A stretch of 64,000 nt of DNA from Pirellula staleyi DSM 6068 (GTDB lineage Bacteria; Planctomycetota; Planctomycetia; Pirellulales; Pirellulaceae). Both the position numbers and the translations under genes were made by a program. Shown piece by piece: positions 36,950-45,772 of the stretch; within the stretch, counting starts at the first letter, position 1; the number at the start of each line of letters is the position of its first letter. The stretch covers positions 1-64,000 of the forward strand of contig CAMCMB010000035.1 in NCBI GenBank assembly GCA_945875845.1. Direction: 5' to 3'. Below the pieces are notes generated by a model. That model was not told the DNA's origin, did no database searches, and saw only the letters and a list, made by a program, of their open reading frames with translations.

Positions 36950-39001
36950 TCAGTCTTTCATTTTCCATTCACAAACGTAGGTATGGTCAACTTCTGGATT
37001 CAAAACGGTCCAGCCGATAATATCGCCAAATGGGTGGTCGACGGTAAAGTCTGTCTCCACCAAGGTCTTGACGGAGGGAGCATCACCCTTAAATTTCGTC
37101 AAACTATATTTCTCATAGGGTTGGTTCGAGGGAAACAAGAGCCAGACCGCGGCCTTGGATGTTTTGGCTACGGGTAAATAGCGAAGCCAAGTCTGACGTA
37201 GTTTATTTGCCGCTATCGGCGTGAAAAAGTATGCTTCAAAATCCAGGTCAACCACACCGTCGACGGGAACCCGTGAAAGGTCGAACTCGACCTCCCATTT
37301 CGTCATATCAGGTTTCGAATTCCCGACGACCTTTGAGACCTTTAGTTTCGCGCTTTCCGATACATTATGGAAATCAACCTGATCGTATGGGGTATCCTGC
37401 TGGAGGATAAACGCTGTGGCCTCTGCAAGTCTTCGAAGTCGAATCCGCCGGTAGTAATAGCCATAGCTCTCCTTGTTCGGCACTTGATTGCGCAGATCGA
37501 CTACGATTGTGTCGGATATCAATTCAAATCCGGAGTAATCGCTTTTGGATGGTTCGGACAACGATTCGATCGGCAACGGAGTCTGTTTCGGAATCGATTC
37601 GTTCTTGACCAAATCGAGGATCTTGCGATAGTCGGGTTGGCCATGCGCGATGGCGTGGACAACAAGCCCATTGATGCGAGCCTGCCTATAAAAGTCCCAG
37701 AGATACGCCGGTAGGACCACGAAGAGTCCAATCAAGAGTGGGATGTAAAGGTAGGTTGGCCAATCGCGAAAATCGAGAAGCGATTGCCAAATACGACGGC
37801 TGGATGAACGTCTCAGTTGTCGCGCATCGCCGACTGCGCGGTCGACCGATTCAACTTGCGGTTGTTCTGTGACGGTAGCTTTAGAGCCGGTGGACAGCGA
37901 GCCTATTTGAAATGGATTCCATGGTGGACCATCAACACTCGCGTTCCCCGGAAGGCTAGAAAGATCCCGCGTCATTTTTCGGGCGATACAGTACCCGTGC
38001 TGGACAAGAGCACGAATTTCGAGCGGCGAAAAACGATCCAAGTCGGTGCGAATTTGCTTGACCTCCGTTTGAATCAAGCGATCTGGACACGTCGGATCCT
38101 CGTCGCGCTCGACACAGTCCGTGATGCGAAAAAAGGAGAAGCGTTCATCTTTGTCGAAGTTCTGCTTTTCAAGTTGCCATACCCGATCCCAAAGAATATC
38201 GGAGGCTCGAAGATTCCGTCCAAGCAAACCCAAAGGTCTCTTTGAGATGACGCGGAACGGTTTTCCCGCGTCGCTAACTAAAATCCGGTCTAAACGCGTT
38301 CCTAACAAATTCAATAAGTCAAAGGCCCGCACACCCAAATTGTCGTAGACACCGCCATCGGTAAATGATTGCGTGGGAAAAGTTCCTTCGTCCAAACCGA
38401 GATCGTCCGCTGCGATGACAACGGGCGGAAAGAACCCTGGGAACGCCGATGAAGCGGCCACGGCCATTGAGATTGACGCCAATTGAGCTGGTAGGACGTT
38501 GACTTGAGAAGCGCGGCCCTGCAAAATCAGGCCGGCCTGAGTAAAGGAACACAGCTTCCCTTCGCTAACGTTGGTAGTGAGAATGTGAAGCTCTGGAGAA
38601 CTCGGAAGGTGGCGCAAGGATTGATTGCGGTATAAAAAGCGATCGTACAGTCGTTCAAGTGCACCCGTCGAAATGAAAGTTCGACTCTCTGCTCGGCCAC
38701 TTATCCTTTGGAACATTCGAAGCGGTACCATAAGAGGCAGTCGACGAACGATACGATTACGAATATCGAGCTGAACGAAATCGATAATTTCCTTGGCCGT
38801 GGCTTCGAATTCCTCATTCGATCCGTTGTATCGCTTCCAGTTCAGCACCAAGTGTGCAGCTAAAATACTTCCTCCTGAGACGGAGACAACGTGAGTTACC
38901 TGGTGGAGCAAACCCGCGTCCCGCAGGTAACGCACCGCCCCAAGATGGAAAAGGGTAGCGCGAAACCCACCTCCTGATAACGCCAACCCAAACTTACTCA
39001 T
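36950..39001 (-). CDS. Patatin-like phospholipase with C-terminal membrane segment
   Basis: Predicted lipid acyl hydrolase of 683 residues. Residues 9-15 (SGGGFRA) form the oxyanion-hole loop. The nucleophile elbow reads SVSGG around Ser42, with Ser in place of the usual first Gly of GxSxG. The catalytic Asp is Asp215 in DGGVYDN. The patatin domain covers about 1-335, then a linker and a transmembrane segment (about 415-437, YLYIPLLIGLFVVLPAYLW). A C-terminal domain of about 200 residues with beta-rich character follows and is unassigned. It may act on membrane phospholipids or as an effector; no partner gene is adjacent. Confidence 0.87.
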   Translation of the reverse strand: MSKFGLALSGGGFRATLFHLGAVRYLRDAGLLHQVTHVVSVSGGSILAAHLVLNWKRYNGSNEEFEATAKEIIDFVQLDIRNRIVRRLPLMVPLRMFQRISGRAESRTFISTGALERLYDRFLYRNQSLRHLPSSPELHILTTNVSEGKLCSFTQAGLILQGRASQVNVLPAQLASISMAVAASSAFPGFFPPVVIAADDLGLDEGTFPTQSFTDGGVYDNLGVRAFDLLNLLGTRLDRILVSDAGKPFRVISKRPLGLLGRNLRASDILWDRVWQLEKQNFDKDERFSFFRITDCVERDEDPTCPDRLIQTEVKQIRTDLDRFSPLEIRALVQHGYCIARKMTRDLSSLPGNASVDGPPWNPFQIGSLSTGSKATVTEQPQVESVDRAVGDARQLRRSSSRRIWQSLLDFRDWPTYLYIPLLIGLFVVLPAYLWDFYRQARINGLVVHAIAHGQPDYRKILDLVKNESIPKQTPLPIESLSEPSKSDYSGFELISDTIVVDLRNQVPNKESYGYYYRRIRLRRLAEATAFILQQDTPYDQVDFHNVSESAKLKVSKVVGNSKPDMTKWEVEFDLSRVPVDGVVDLDFEAYFFTPIAANKLRQTWLRYLPVAKTSKAAVWLLFPSNQPYEKYSLTKFKGDAPSVKTLVETDFTVDHPFGDIIGWTVLNPEVDHTYVCEWKMKD

Positions 39002-39419
39002 TGATCAACCATTTCAGATTCACTCAGAATGCTTTCACGAAGCGATGCGAAAAAGCTCACTAGAAATTTTAGCAAACTGCGCAGTGCGTCGTCGCCGACT
39101 ACAACCCGTCTCATCCTAATCAACGGAAATCTCTAGTCAAAAGCAACTCGGCAAGAACTTTGGCGATCGGTTCTTACACCAATCCGGCAGGGGATGCGCC
39201 CTGGGAAACCAGATAAGAACTTGGGGGGGGACACCACACTTTGGTACTCGGTCTCGAGTTTCCTGACCTTAGGTTTGAGATAAATCGGCACAAACTGCTC
39301 GCGAAATTGGTCCTGTTGCTCTATTTCGATTCCAATCATTCGAGTCAAGCGCAGACAACCACCTTTGCCAGCATTCCCAGCAAGGAGTCCCATTTTAGAA
39401 TGGACACAGAAAGCGTCGC
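39002..39419. other. Gap with no gene; one REP-like motif
   Basis: This 418-bp gap holds no credible coding region. An 86-codon minus-strand frame (39133-39393) has no family character or start signal. At 39219-39245 a G-run is followed by ACACCACACTTTGG, the plus-strand counterpart of the REP-like motif seen at 36875 and 40606. Confidence 0.6.
39219..39245 (+). repeat. REP-like motif, left of RAYT gene (copy 2)
   Basis: The sequence GGGGGGGGACACCACACTTTGG on the plus strand shares GGGACACCAC and the following T-rich GG-ended tail with the motifs at 36875 and 40606, which lie on the minus strand. It is thus inverted relative to the copies right of the transposase gene. Confidence 0.6.
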
Positions 39420-40523
39420 TTAGACTCGCGCTCGGTAGAACTTGCGATGGGTCTTAAGGCTGCGAGCCTCCGAAACACTCTTTGCCGTTCCGGCTACGTT
39501 CATAAACGCTCTGCCAAAATCCTTCACCATCGCTGACCAAAGCGTGGGCTCGATGCCAAGTCGTTCCAAGACTGGCGGTGCAGCCAGTGGTGTGGAACCT
39601 CGTTTTCCAGCTACCTTGTCGCGTGCTAACCAATCCAGGATTTCCAGATACTCCGCTTCGGCCATCGCCAGAAAACCCTTGTCGCTACTTCGCCGTCCAT
39701 TGCGGCTAGCATGCGGTCCCAATGGATCCTTGCGTTCATCGATAGTCACCGGAGCAAGAAACGCATCGGCTCGTGAAGGAGTCGCAGATTCCAACGCTGC
39801 TCTTTCAACGTCAGGTCGCAGTTTCCCGCTCGAACCCGCATCTAGGGCAGTTGCCTTGATAGATTGAACACGGCGTTGCACCGACGTGTAGTCGCTTTGC
39901 TCAAGAGTTTCGGCCATGTCTGCTCGTATTGGATTCAAATCGATGTACGCCGCGCAAGCCAGCAACGACTCTTCATCGAGAATCCGAACGGCTTTGTAGC
40001 GGCCTTGCCAAAATCTGCCCAAACCCTCGCCTTCCTCTCGGTTAGCCCGCATGGCGATGTACTGACACAGCAAACGCATCCACCACGAAAGATCGCTCAA
40101 ACGGAGGCGAATCGTAGCCAATCGGACCGGATCGTTTCGGATTGCATTCAGATCGTATTCCGTCGGGGCGGCTGGCACTTTGACCCACTCTCCATTGATT
40201 TCCAGTTTGATTTTTCTGGTCGGGCACAACTGCCACCAGCGCAGCGCAACTTCGCTATCGTCCCAAGTCGCAACGACGTCTGGCCGCGACCTAAGCAGTA
40301 GATGAAAGTGATTCGACATACAGGAGAATGCCAGGAGATCAATTCCGAAATTGGCTGCAAGGGTCTTGAGTTTTTCTTCGATCCAGCGTTTTCGGTGATC
40401 GAAATTCTTGCCAGAGCGCTCATCGAATCCCATGAGGTAGCAAGAGCGGACGGTTTTTCCAATGAGATGTACGGCAACGATTTCGGACGGGTAAAAAATT
40501 TCAGCACGAGGCAATCTCGCCAT
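39420..40523 (-). CDS. REP-associated tyrosine transposase (RAYT/Y1_Tnp-like)
   Basis: A 367-residue single-strand-type transposase relative. The HUH motif is HFH at residues 72-74 (SCMSNHFHLLLRS). The RAYT-type segment FWQGRYKAVRILDEESLLACAAYIDLNPIRADMAE (about 168-203) contains the probable catalytic Tyr of AAYIDLNP. N-terminal MARLPRAE and a basic C-terminus fit the planctomycete members of this family. At 367 residues it is much longer than typical RAYTs (about 160-250), with an extra C-terminal domain. REP-like motifs lie on both sides in opposite orientation. It is intact and could still act on REP sequences in trans. Confidence 0.87.
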   Translation of the reverse strand: MARLPRAEIFYPSEIVAVHLIGKTVRSCYLMGFDERSGKNFDHRKRWIEEKLKTLAANFGIDLLAFSCMSNHFHLLLRSRPDVVATWDDSEVALRWWQLCPTRKIKLEINGEWVKVPAAPTEYDLNAIRNDPVRLATIRLRLSDLSWWMRLLCQYIAMRANREEGEGLGRFWQGRYKAVRILDEESLLACAAYIDLNPIRADMAETLEQSDYTSVQRRVQSIKATALDAGSSGKLRPDVERAALESATPSRADAFLAPVTIDERKDPLGPHASRNGRRSSDKGFLAMAEAEYLEILDWLARDKVAGKRGSTPLAAPPVLERLGIEPTLWSAMVKDFGRAFMNVAGTAKSVSEARSLKTHRKFYRARV

Positions 40524-40605
40524 GATTCACTCCTTCGGATGACCGACAAAAGAAAATTCGATTTCACCTCAGAATAAGAATTTCCAATCCTGCTCGCAAC
40601 CACCC

Positions 40606-40664
40606 CCCGAAAACAAGTGGTGTCCCTAAAGGTCCCCGAAAACAAGTGGTGTCCCTAAAGGTCC
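40606..40664 (-). repeat. REP-like motif, two tandem copies right of RAYT gene
   Basis: Two direct copies of CCGAAAACAAGTGGTGTCCC followed by TAAAGGTCC, with a 29-bp period, directly abut the ISL3-type transposase remnant. The same motif is found inverted at 39219-39245 and with sequence drift at 36875-36932. Confidence 0.85.
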
Positions 40665-40784
40665 TCCGCAGAAGAACAGGATTCGTGTTCGGTAGTTTTC
40701 AAGGTTTCTAAAGCCTCGCGCGGCGCTCTTGATCGATTGGATACGACTGTTAAAGCCCTCGCTCGTGGCACGATTGATCGCGTT
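40665..40784 (-). pseudogene. ISL3-family transposase C-terminal remnant
   Basis: A 40-codon stretch on the minus strand encodes AINRATSEGFNSRIQSIKSA then ARGFRNLENYRTRILFFCG, the well-conserved C-terminal end of ISL3-type (IS204/IS1001/IS1096/IS1165) transposases. Nothing else of the element remains. It ends exactly where the REP-like copies begin, so the element was probably broken by that insertion or by a deletion. The rest of 40524-40971 is empty. Confidence 0.75.
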
Positions 40785-40971
40785 CGCATCCATCGCAACA
40801 TCGTTCGACATCGAAGCGTCGCAGGCAAGCAGCACAGGTGCCAGCCCTGCTGGGCCGGTCATTTCCGAACCCATCTTGGTCGAAGATGAGGATCAAGCGA
40901 AGCAGCTCGACTATTGGCACCAACATAATACCTGATCAACAGTGCGTACGCTCAATCTGGGCATCAAGTAC

Positions 40972-43900
40972 TCAGTCTGTCGTCTGAATGGTGATGCCCA
41001 TCACGACTGGGGCTGTAATGTCATCACCCTTGATCAGCTCGATCTTGGATAGCGAATCGCGAGTCTCGGGCCGTACGGCCAAATAGCGGATCTGGCGGCC
41101 AGCCAAGTCGAATGCGAACTCGCTCTTGGGAACATCCACGCGCCGAATGTAATCTGCGAAATGTTGACCATTGATCAGTTTATGATCTTCGGTTTTCCCA
41201 TTCGCATAATGCAAGCGAACGATCATGGATAATGTTCCTTCCTTGGATGCGGGGAACGACCAGCCCCCAACGCCACTCAATAAATGGATGGCAACCGCCG
41301 AAGTTTGGCACGTCAGCTCAACTTGTTTTGGCATCTTCGGTGCGAAATTCCCCTGCGAACCGTACAGCATGATTGCATTCGCAACTCGGTCCCCCTGCGG
41401 ATCCACCAACACAAACGGAACATCCTTGAATACCTTGGGAGACCAGTCGGAAAAGGTTAACCGTTCCGCTCTATTGTTCTCTTCCCAAAACATACCCTTG
41501 GTGGTTATCGAAGTCGCGACACTATCGATCGGTAACGGGACATACTTACCCTTGCTCGCAAGAAACTCCAAAAGATCGGTCATTTCTGCACGACTCATTT
41601 GTCCTTCGAAGCCCTCTGGCATAAGCGACTTTTTCGACGCGATCAATTCTTCTATATCCTCTCGCAAAACAACTTCTTTCTTGCCTTGCGAATTGACGAT
41701 CTCGATCGAAGTCTTGCTCTCGCTGGCTAACATACCTGTCAACACGAGGTTGTCCGTCGTGCGAATGCTATACGTACGGAAATTGGCTTCGACGCTCCGA
41801 CTTGGGTCCAGGATATTCATAAGTAGTTCGGCTTTTGGATGAACGGCCATGCCTGTCAGGTTCGGGCCGATGTTGACTCCTAAGCTGCCATGAATATGAC
41901 AAGCTGCACAGTGCTTTTGATACATGGCCTTTCCGCTCGCAACGTCGCCTGATACGCGAGCGACGTCGAGCCAAGCGTCAAGGACCTTCTGTCGATCGCT
42001 GTTAGGAACACCTCCGCTCGATTTCATGATCGCAAGGGCTCGATTTCGAACCGATTCCTCCGGGTGTTCGCGAAGGGCTTGCTTTTGGTCCAATTGCAGA
42101 TCGCTCAGTGTGAGCTTTCCAGCTTCGATCGAATCCAATAGTTCGAGCGTGGATTGGGGTCGACTCATGAGCAACCGAATCGCGCTCTTTCGGAATTCGG
42201 GAGTCAAGTTGCGGCTGCGTTCCAAAAGCAATTCTCCTAGCCCCTTGAGCCGTGAACTCGTTAGCGACTGCAGCATGCCAGCCGAGAACTCAGGGGAGGA
42301 TTGCGCTGAAATTTGGGCGAGGACCGCAGTTGCGATTTCTCGACTTTCGGGCTGAAGTACAACCGATTGCTTTGCAGCGGCAACACGGCTCGCTTCGTCC
42401 TTGGATGTGTCGGCAAACACCTTGCTTAGTTCGCTTTGGATTTTGGCGATGCCGGGACCAAGATCTTTGATGCCGACGGTCGCAGCGAGTTGCAGAACCT
42501 GACTCTTAACTTCAACCGGGAGCTCGTTCTTGAGCCATACGTTGATGAAGCGGTCTTGGCCGGCTTTGGAGATATTCAGCTCGTGGTCTTTTGGCCAACC
42601 TGCGACCAAACCATTGATCAATGTGGTTCCCACCGCTGGATTGTTTGGTGCAACGACGATTCGCTCAAAGCCGCTTGCATCCAGTTTGGACCGGGCCGCA
42701 TGCTGAGCAACAATGCCAATATGCTTGATCACGTCCGCGGATGGATTCCAATCCTTCTGTGCTAACACCAACGGTAACACCTCGGTTGCGTGTGCAGCCG
42801 ACGCGCTGGTCCACGCATCCAATAGCCATCGATCGGTCGAGACCTCTTTGCCTGTTGATATTTGCGTTAACTGATCAGGTCTAGACAGCACGATTCCAAG
42901 ATCGTTCGTGTATGCTGGGATGTCGGCAATCTTGAGCAAAGCAGCCAATCGCACTTGAAGGTCAGGATCGTTGAGGGTTCCCGCAGCAAGCATGGCATTG
43001 AGCGTTTGTTCGTTATTGGCTGCGACGATGATCGCATTGCGACGGACCGCAGGGCTCTTATGCTTAAAGGCCGACAGCACGGAGCTGTCCGGTGTGGCCT
43101 GTTGAGGAACTGCGTTCAATGCAACCGTCTTGGTTTGCTTAACAGCGTTGAGAACCCACATCGCATGAATGGCACCCACATTGAGCCCATCGCTATCGAC
43201 ACTAGGATCCTCCAGCAAAGAGCGGAGCGAGCTGATTGTCGCTGGCGTTAGCACTTGCTTCTCGATCAAAAGACGCTGAGCCGTTTTGCGCCACAGCATG
43301 GTTGGATGTTTGAGCGCCGCTACGAGGGCGGCTTCGTTGTCGGGGTCAAGTCCATTGAGGATCGACTTGTCGGCCGCTTCCTGAGCCTTTGCGTCTAAGC
43401 CTTCATCACCGTTGTAGACAACGCGGTAGATACGTCCGTATTTTTTGTCACGCAATTCGTTTTCGTACGCGTTTCCCTTGCCTGTTTTGAAGCCTTGCGG
43501 TGTAGGGTTATGCTGAATGATGAAATTATACCAATCGATAACCCAAACGTTTCCATCCGGCCCCACTTCGGCCATCGTCGGAGCCGCCCACTCATCATCG
43601 CTTGCTGCAAGATTGAATGGGTTGGTACTGCGGTAGCCAGCTCCGGTTCGATCGAGGACAAAAGCGCCGACCAAGTGCCCAGTTGGCTCGCAAACAAAGG
43701 CCACTCGATTCCACCAGCTCTTGGGGTACTTGCGAGCGGTATAGAGAGCGTGACCTGCAGCCGCCGTATATCCACCGTGCCAGTCCACTTGGCGAACGTT
43801 GGGGGTCGCCGCCTGAAACATGTAGGTGTTGGCGATCGGCTTCAAGACGTCTGGAGACCAACCGTTCACGCGTTCGTAGTAGCGATTGGGGATCGGCATG

Positions 43901-45567
43901 AATCCACTGGGATTTCCGTTGGCGGTCGAACCAAAGATCAGCCCTTCTTCGCTGATTCCAAGGCCCCACGTGTTGTTGTTGGTGGAACGCATGAACTCCA
44001 GCTTGCTCACGCGAAGGGAATGGCTGTCGAAATCGTTCGTGCGTTTGTCGGTTGCTTTGCCATCTTGCAGCGCGAACACTGGTGCTGTCTCACTGGACGA
44101 GCCTGGTTCCACCGCAAATCTCCAGAACCCTTGTCTGAATCGTTGTTGACGTTCACCGTTGATGACAGGCGCCGATTCGTTGTAACCTTGCATGGCCCAA
44201 ATCCAGTTATCGAGCCCGTACTGAAAATTGCTAACGCCGCCATGCGTATCGGAAATTCCCCAACCGGTGATGAGTTCCTGACGCATATCCGCCACATCAT
44301 CGCCATTGGTGTCTTTCAGGAACACGGTGGTTGGGCCATCTTGAATGATGGCTCCACCCTGAACACAAACGATCGCCGAGGGAATGCTCATATGCATTGC
44401 AAAAACGGTGAACTTGTCGGCGACGCCATCGCGATCGGTATCTTCGCATATTCGAATACGGTCGCGGCCTTTGCCCGGTGGTTGCAGCTCGTTCGGGTAA
44501 TCGATTGTTTCACAAAGCCACAATCGACCTCGATGATCCCAATTCATGGCCAGTGGCTTGCCCGCTAGGCCTGCAGAAGAATCACCTTTTGCATCGTTTT
44601 CGGATGCCCAAATCCTCATCTCAAACTGCTTCGGTGTGACGAAGTGTTTGAGGGAATCGTGTGGCGAAACAGGGTCTTGCATCCGCGTCATCGGTTTGCC
44701 CTGGCCACCCCGAGGCATATAATTCGGGATCTTTTCGCCCACTTCCGTGTACGTAAATTTCGGTAGATCGGTAGGAATCGCAGTCACCTCCGGGACCGGG
44801 AATCGACCGCTTTCCGAAAAGGGCGCAACGTCCTGGAGTGATTTACCGGCTGCCCACTTGATACCGCGTTCCAACAGATTGATAAAACCAGGTTGCTGCC
44901 AAGTATCGAGATTGTGTCCCCATGCTGTGTAAAAGACTCTCCCTTTTTCGTGCGTCCGAATCCAAGTCCAAGGTTCTGCTGTCGTACCGGCAGCGAGTTT
45001 TCCTTGGCGACGTTCCTCTAAAACGATCCGATCGATTGGATTGTGTTTGTGATGAATGTAGGTTTCATCCCAGCTTTCGAACCCGCCAAAGCCTTGCATG
45101 ATTTCATGGTTGGGTGCGACGATCTGAGTTGCAAATCGTTCGCCACCATGCTCCTTGAACTGCCCCCCGACAAGCTTGACATAGGCATCCGAATTGCGAA
45201 AGCAGAACGTTGCGCAATGCAACGGAACCAGACCTCGGCCACTCGCCACGTAGCTGAGCATGGCTTCCTCTTGGCTTTTACTGATCGCATCGATGTTGGC
45301 ATAGATCAGCAACGCATCGAATTGCTTCAGCCGTTCGTTGTTGAGAGTCCCATCCAAATCCTCACTGTATTCGATGTCGATGCCGACGGCTGCAAGCGGT
45401 TTCTGGATGGCTCGATAGAGCGAGGCTGGTTGATGATGCCCTTTGTCTCCGAGCATGATGACTTTCGTTCGATCCGCCGACAGCCCGGCTTTTGTCCAAG
45501 CCAAACAAGTCAATGACAAAACAAACAAGAACGAAATCGAAGCGAGAAGATTTCTTGGTGAACGCAT
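40972..45567 (-). CDS. ThuA / membrane-bound dehydrogenase / HEAT / c-type cytochrome fusion
   Basis: A 1531-residue exported protein from ATG 45567 (MRSPRNLLASISFLFVLSLTC...), a start supported by the signal peptide; the frame continues 13 codons upstream. Domain order: ThuA-like domain (about 40-270), a large PVC-type membrane-bound-dehydrogenase beta-propeller (about 320-740), HEAT-like helical repeats (about 770-1190), a heme-binding domain with CAACH (about residue 1220) and axial-Met-type region SLMPEGFEGQM, and a C-terminal carbohydrate-binding-like jelly roll. In planctomycetes such proteins are tied to oxidation of sugars from polysaccharides. It is divergent from the DUF1501 gene across about 205 bp. 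Confidence 0.93.
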   Translation of the reverse strand: MRSPRNLLASISFLFVLSLTCLAWTKAGLSADRTKVIMLGDKGHHQPASLYRAIQKPLAAVGIDIEYSEDLDGTLNNERLKQFDALLIYANIDAISKSQEEAMLSYVASGRGLVPLHCATFCFRNSDAYVKLVGGQFKEHGGERFATQIVAPNHEIMQGFGGFESWDETYIHHKHNPIDRIVLEERRQGKLAAGTTAEPWTWIRTHEKGRVFYTAWGHNLDTWQQPGFINLLERGIKWAAGKSLQDVAPFSESGRFPVPEVTAIPTDLPKFTYTEVGEKIPNYMPRGGQGKPMTRMQDPVSPHDSLKHFVTPKQFEMRIWASENDAKGDSSAGLAGKPLAMNWDHRGRLWLCETIDYPNELQPPGKGRDRIRICEDTDRDGVADKFTVFAMHMSIPSAIVCVQGGAIIQDGPTTVFLKDTNGDDVADMRQELITGWGISDTHGGVSNFQYGLDNWIWAMQGYNESAPVINGERQQRFRQGFWRFAVEPGSSSETAPVFALQDGKATDKRTNDFDSHSLRVSKLEFMRSTNNNTWGLGISEEGLIFGSTANGNPSGFMPIPNRYYERVNGWSPDVLKPIANTYMFQAATPNVRQVDWHGGYTAAAGHALYTARKYPKSWWNRVAFVCEPTGHLVGAFVLDRTGAGYRSTNPFNLAASDDEWAAPTMAEVGPDGNVWVIDWYNFIIQHNPTPQGFKTGKGNAYENELRDKKYGRIYRVVYNGDEGLDAKAQEAADKSILNGLDPDNEAALVAALKHPTMLWRKTAQRLLIEKQVLTPATISSLRSLLEDPSVDSDGLNVGAIHAMWVLNAVKQTKTVALNAVPQQATPDSSVLSAFKHKSPAVRRNAIIVAANNEQTLNAMLAAGTLNDPDLQVRLAALLKIADIPAYTNDLGIVLSRPDQLTQISTGKEVSTDRWLLDAWTSASAAHATEVLPLVLAQKDWNPSADVIKHIGIVAQHAARSKLDASGFERIVVAPNNPAVGTTLINGLVAGWPKDHELNISKAGQDRFINVWLKNELPVEVKSQVLQLAATVGIKDLGPGIAKIQSELSKVFADTSKDEASRVAAAKQSVVLQPESREIATAVLAQISAQSSPEFSAGMLQSLTSSRLKGLGELLLERSRNLTPEFRKSAIRLLMSRPQSTLELLDSIEAGKLTLSDLQLDQKQALREHPEESVRNRALAIMKSSGGVPNSDRQKVLDAWLDVARVSGDVASGKAMYQKHCAACHIHGSLGVNIGPNLTGMAVHPKAELLMNILDPSRSVEANFRTYSIRTTDNLVLTGMLASESKTSIEIVNSQGKKEVVLREDIEELIASKKSLMPEGFEGQMSRAEMTDLLEFLASKGKYVPLPIDSVATSITTKGMFWEENNRAERLTFSDWSPKVFKDVPFVLVDPQGDRVANAIMLYGSQGNFAPKMPKQVELTCQTSAVAIHLLSGVGGWSFPASKEGTLSMIVRLHYANGKTEDHKLINGQHFADYIRRVDVPKSEFAFDLAGRQIRYLAVRPETRDSLSKIELIKGDDITAPVVMGITIQTTD

Positions 45568-45772
45568 GTTTTTGTGAGTTCGGATGAGATGGTGAGGAAT
45601 TTCCAACAGTCCTTGAGCCTATGTTGCAGATCCCAACGGATAAAGTCGGCGGACTGGATCGCAGAGCCAACCCTGATTTTAACCTAGTTCTACTGTCGGT
45701 GGGAGTGTGTCGGCCTTGCATCTGCGGTAAAATGCAAAGGTAGTGACGGTTTGTATTTCCAACGCCTGCTTC

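Noticed and set aside
39133-39393. 86-codon minus-strand open frame
   Set aside because: No ribosome-binding site, no recognisable domain, and it spans a REP-like motif.
43495-44568. 357-codon plus-strand open frame
   Set aside because: Antisense to the dehydrogenase part of the cytochrome fusion, whose domain motifs are unambiguous; no family character of its own.
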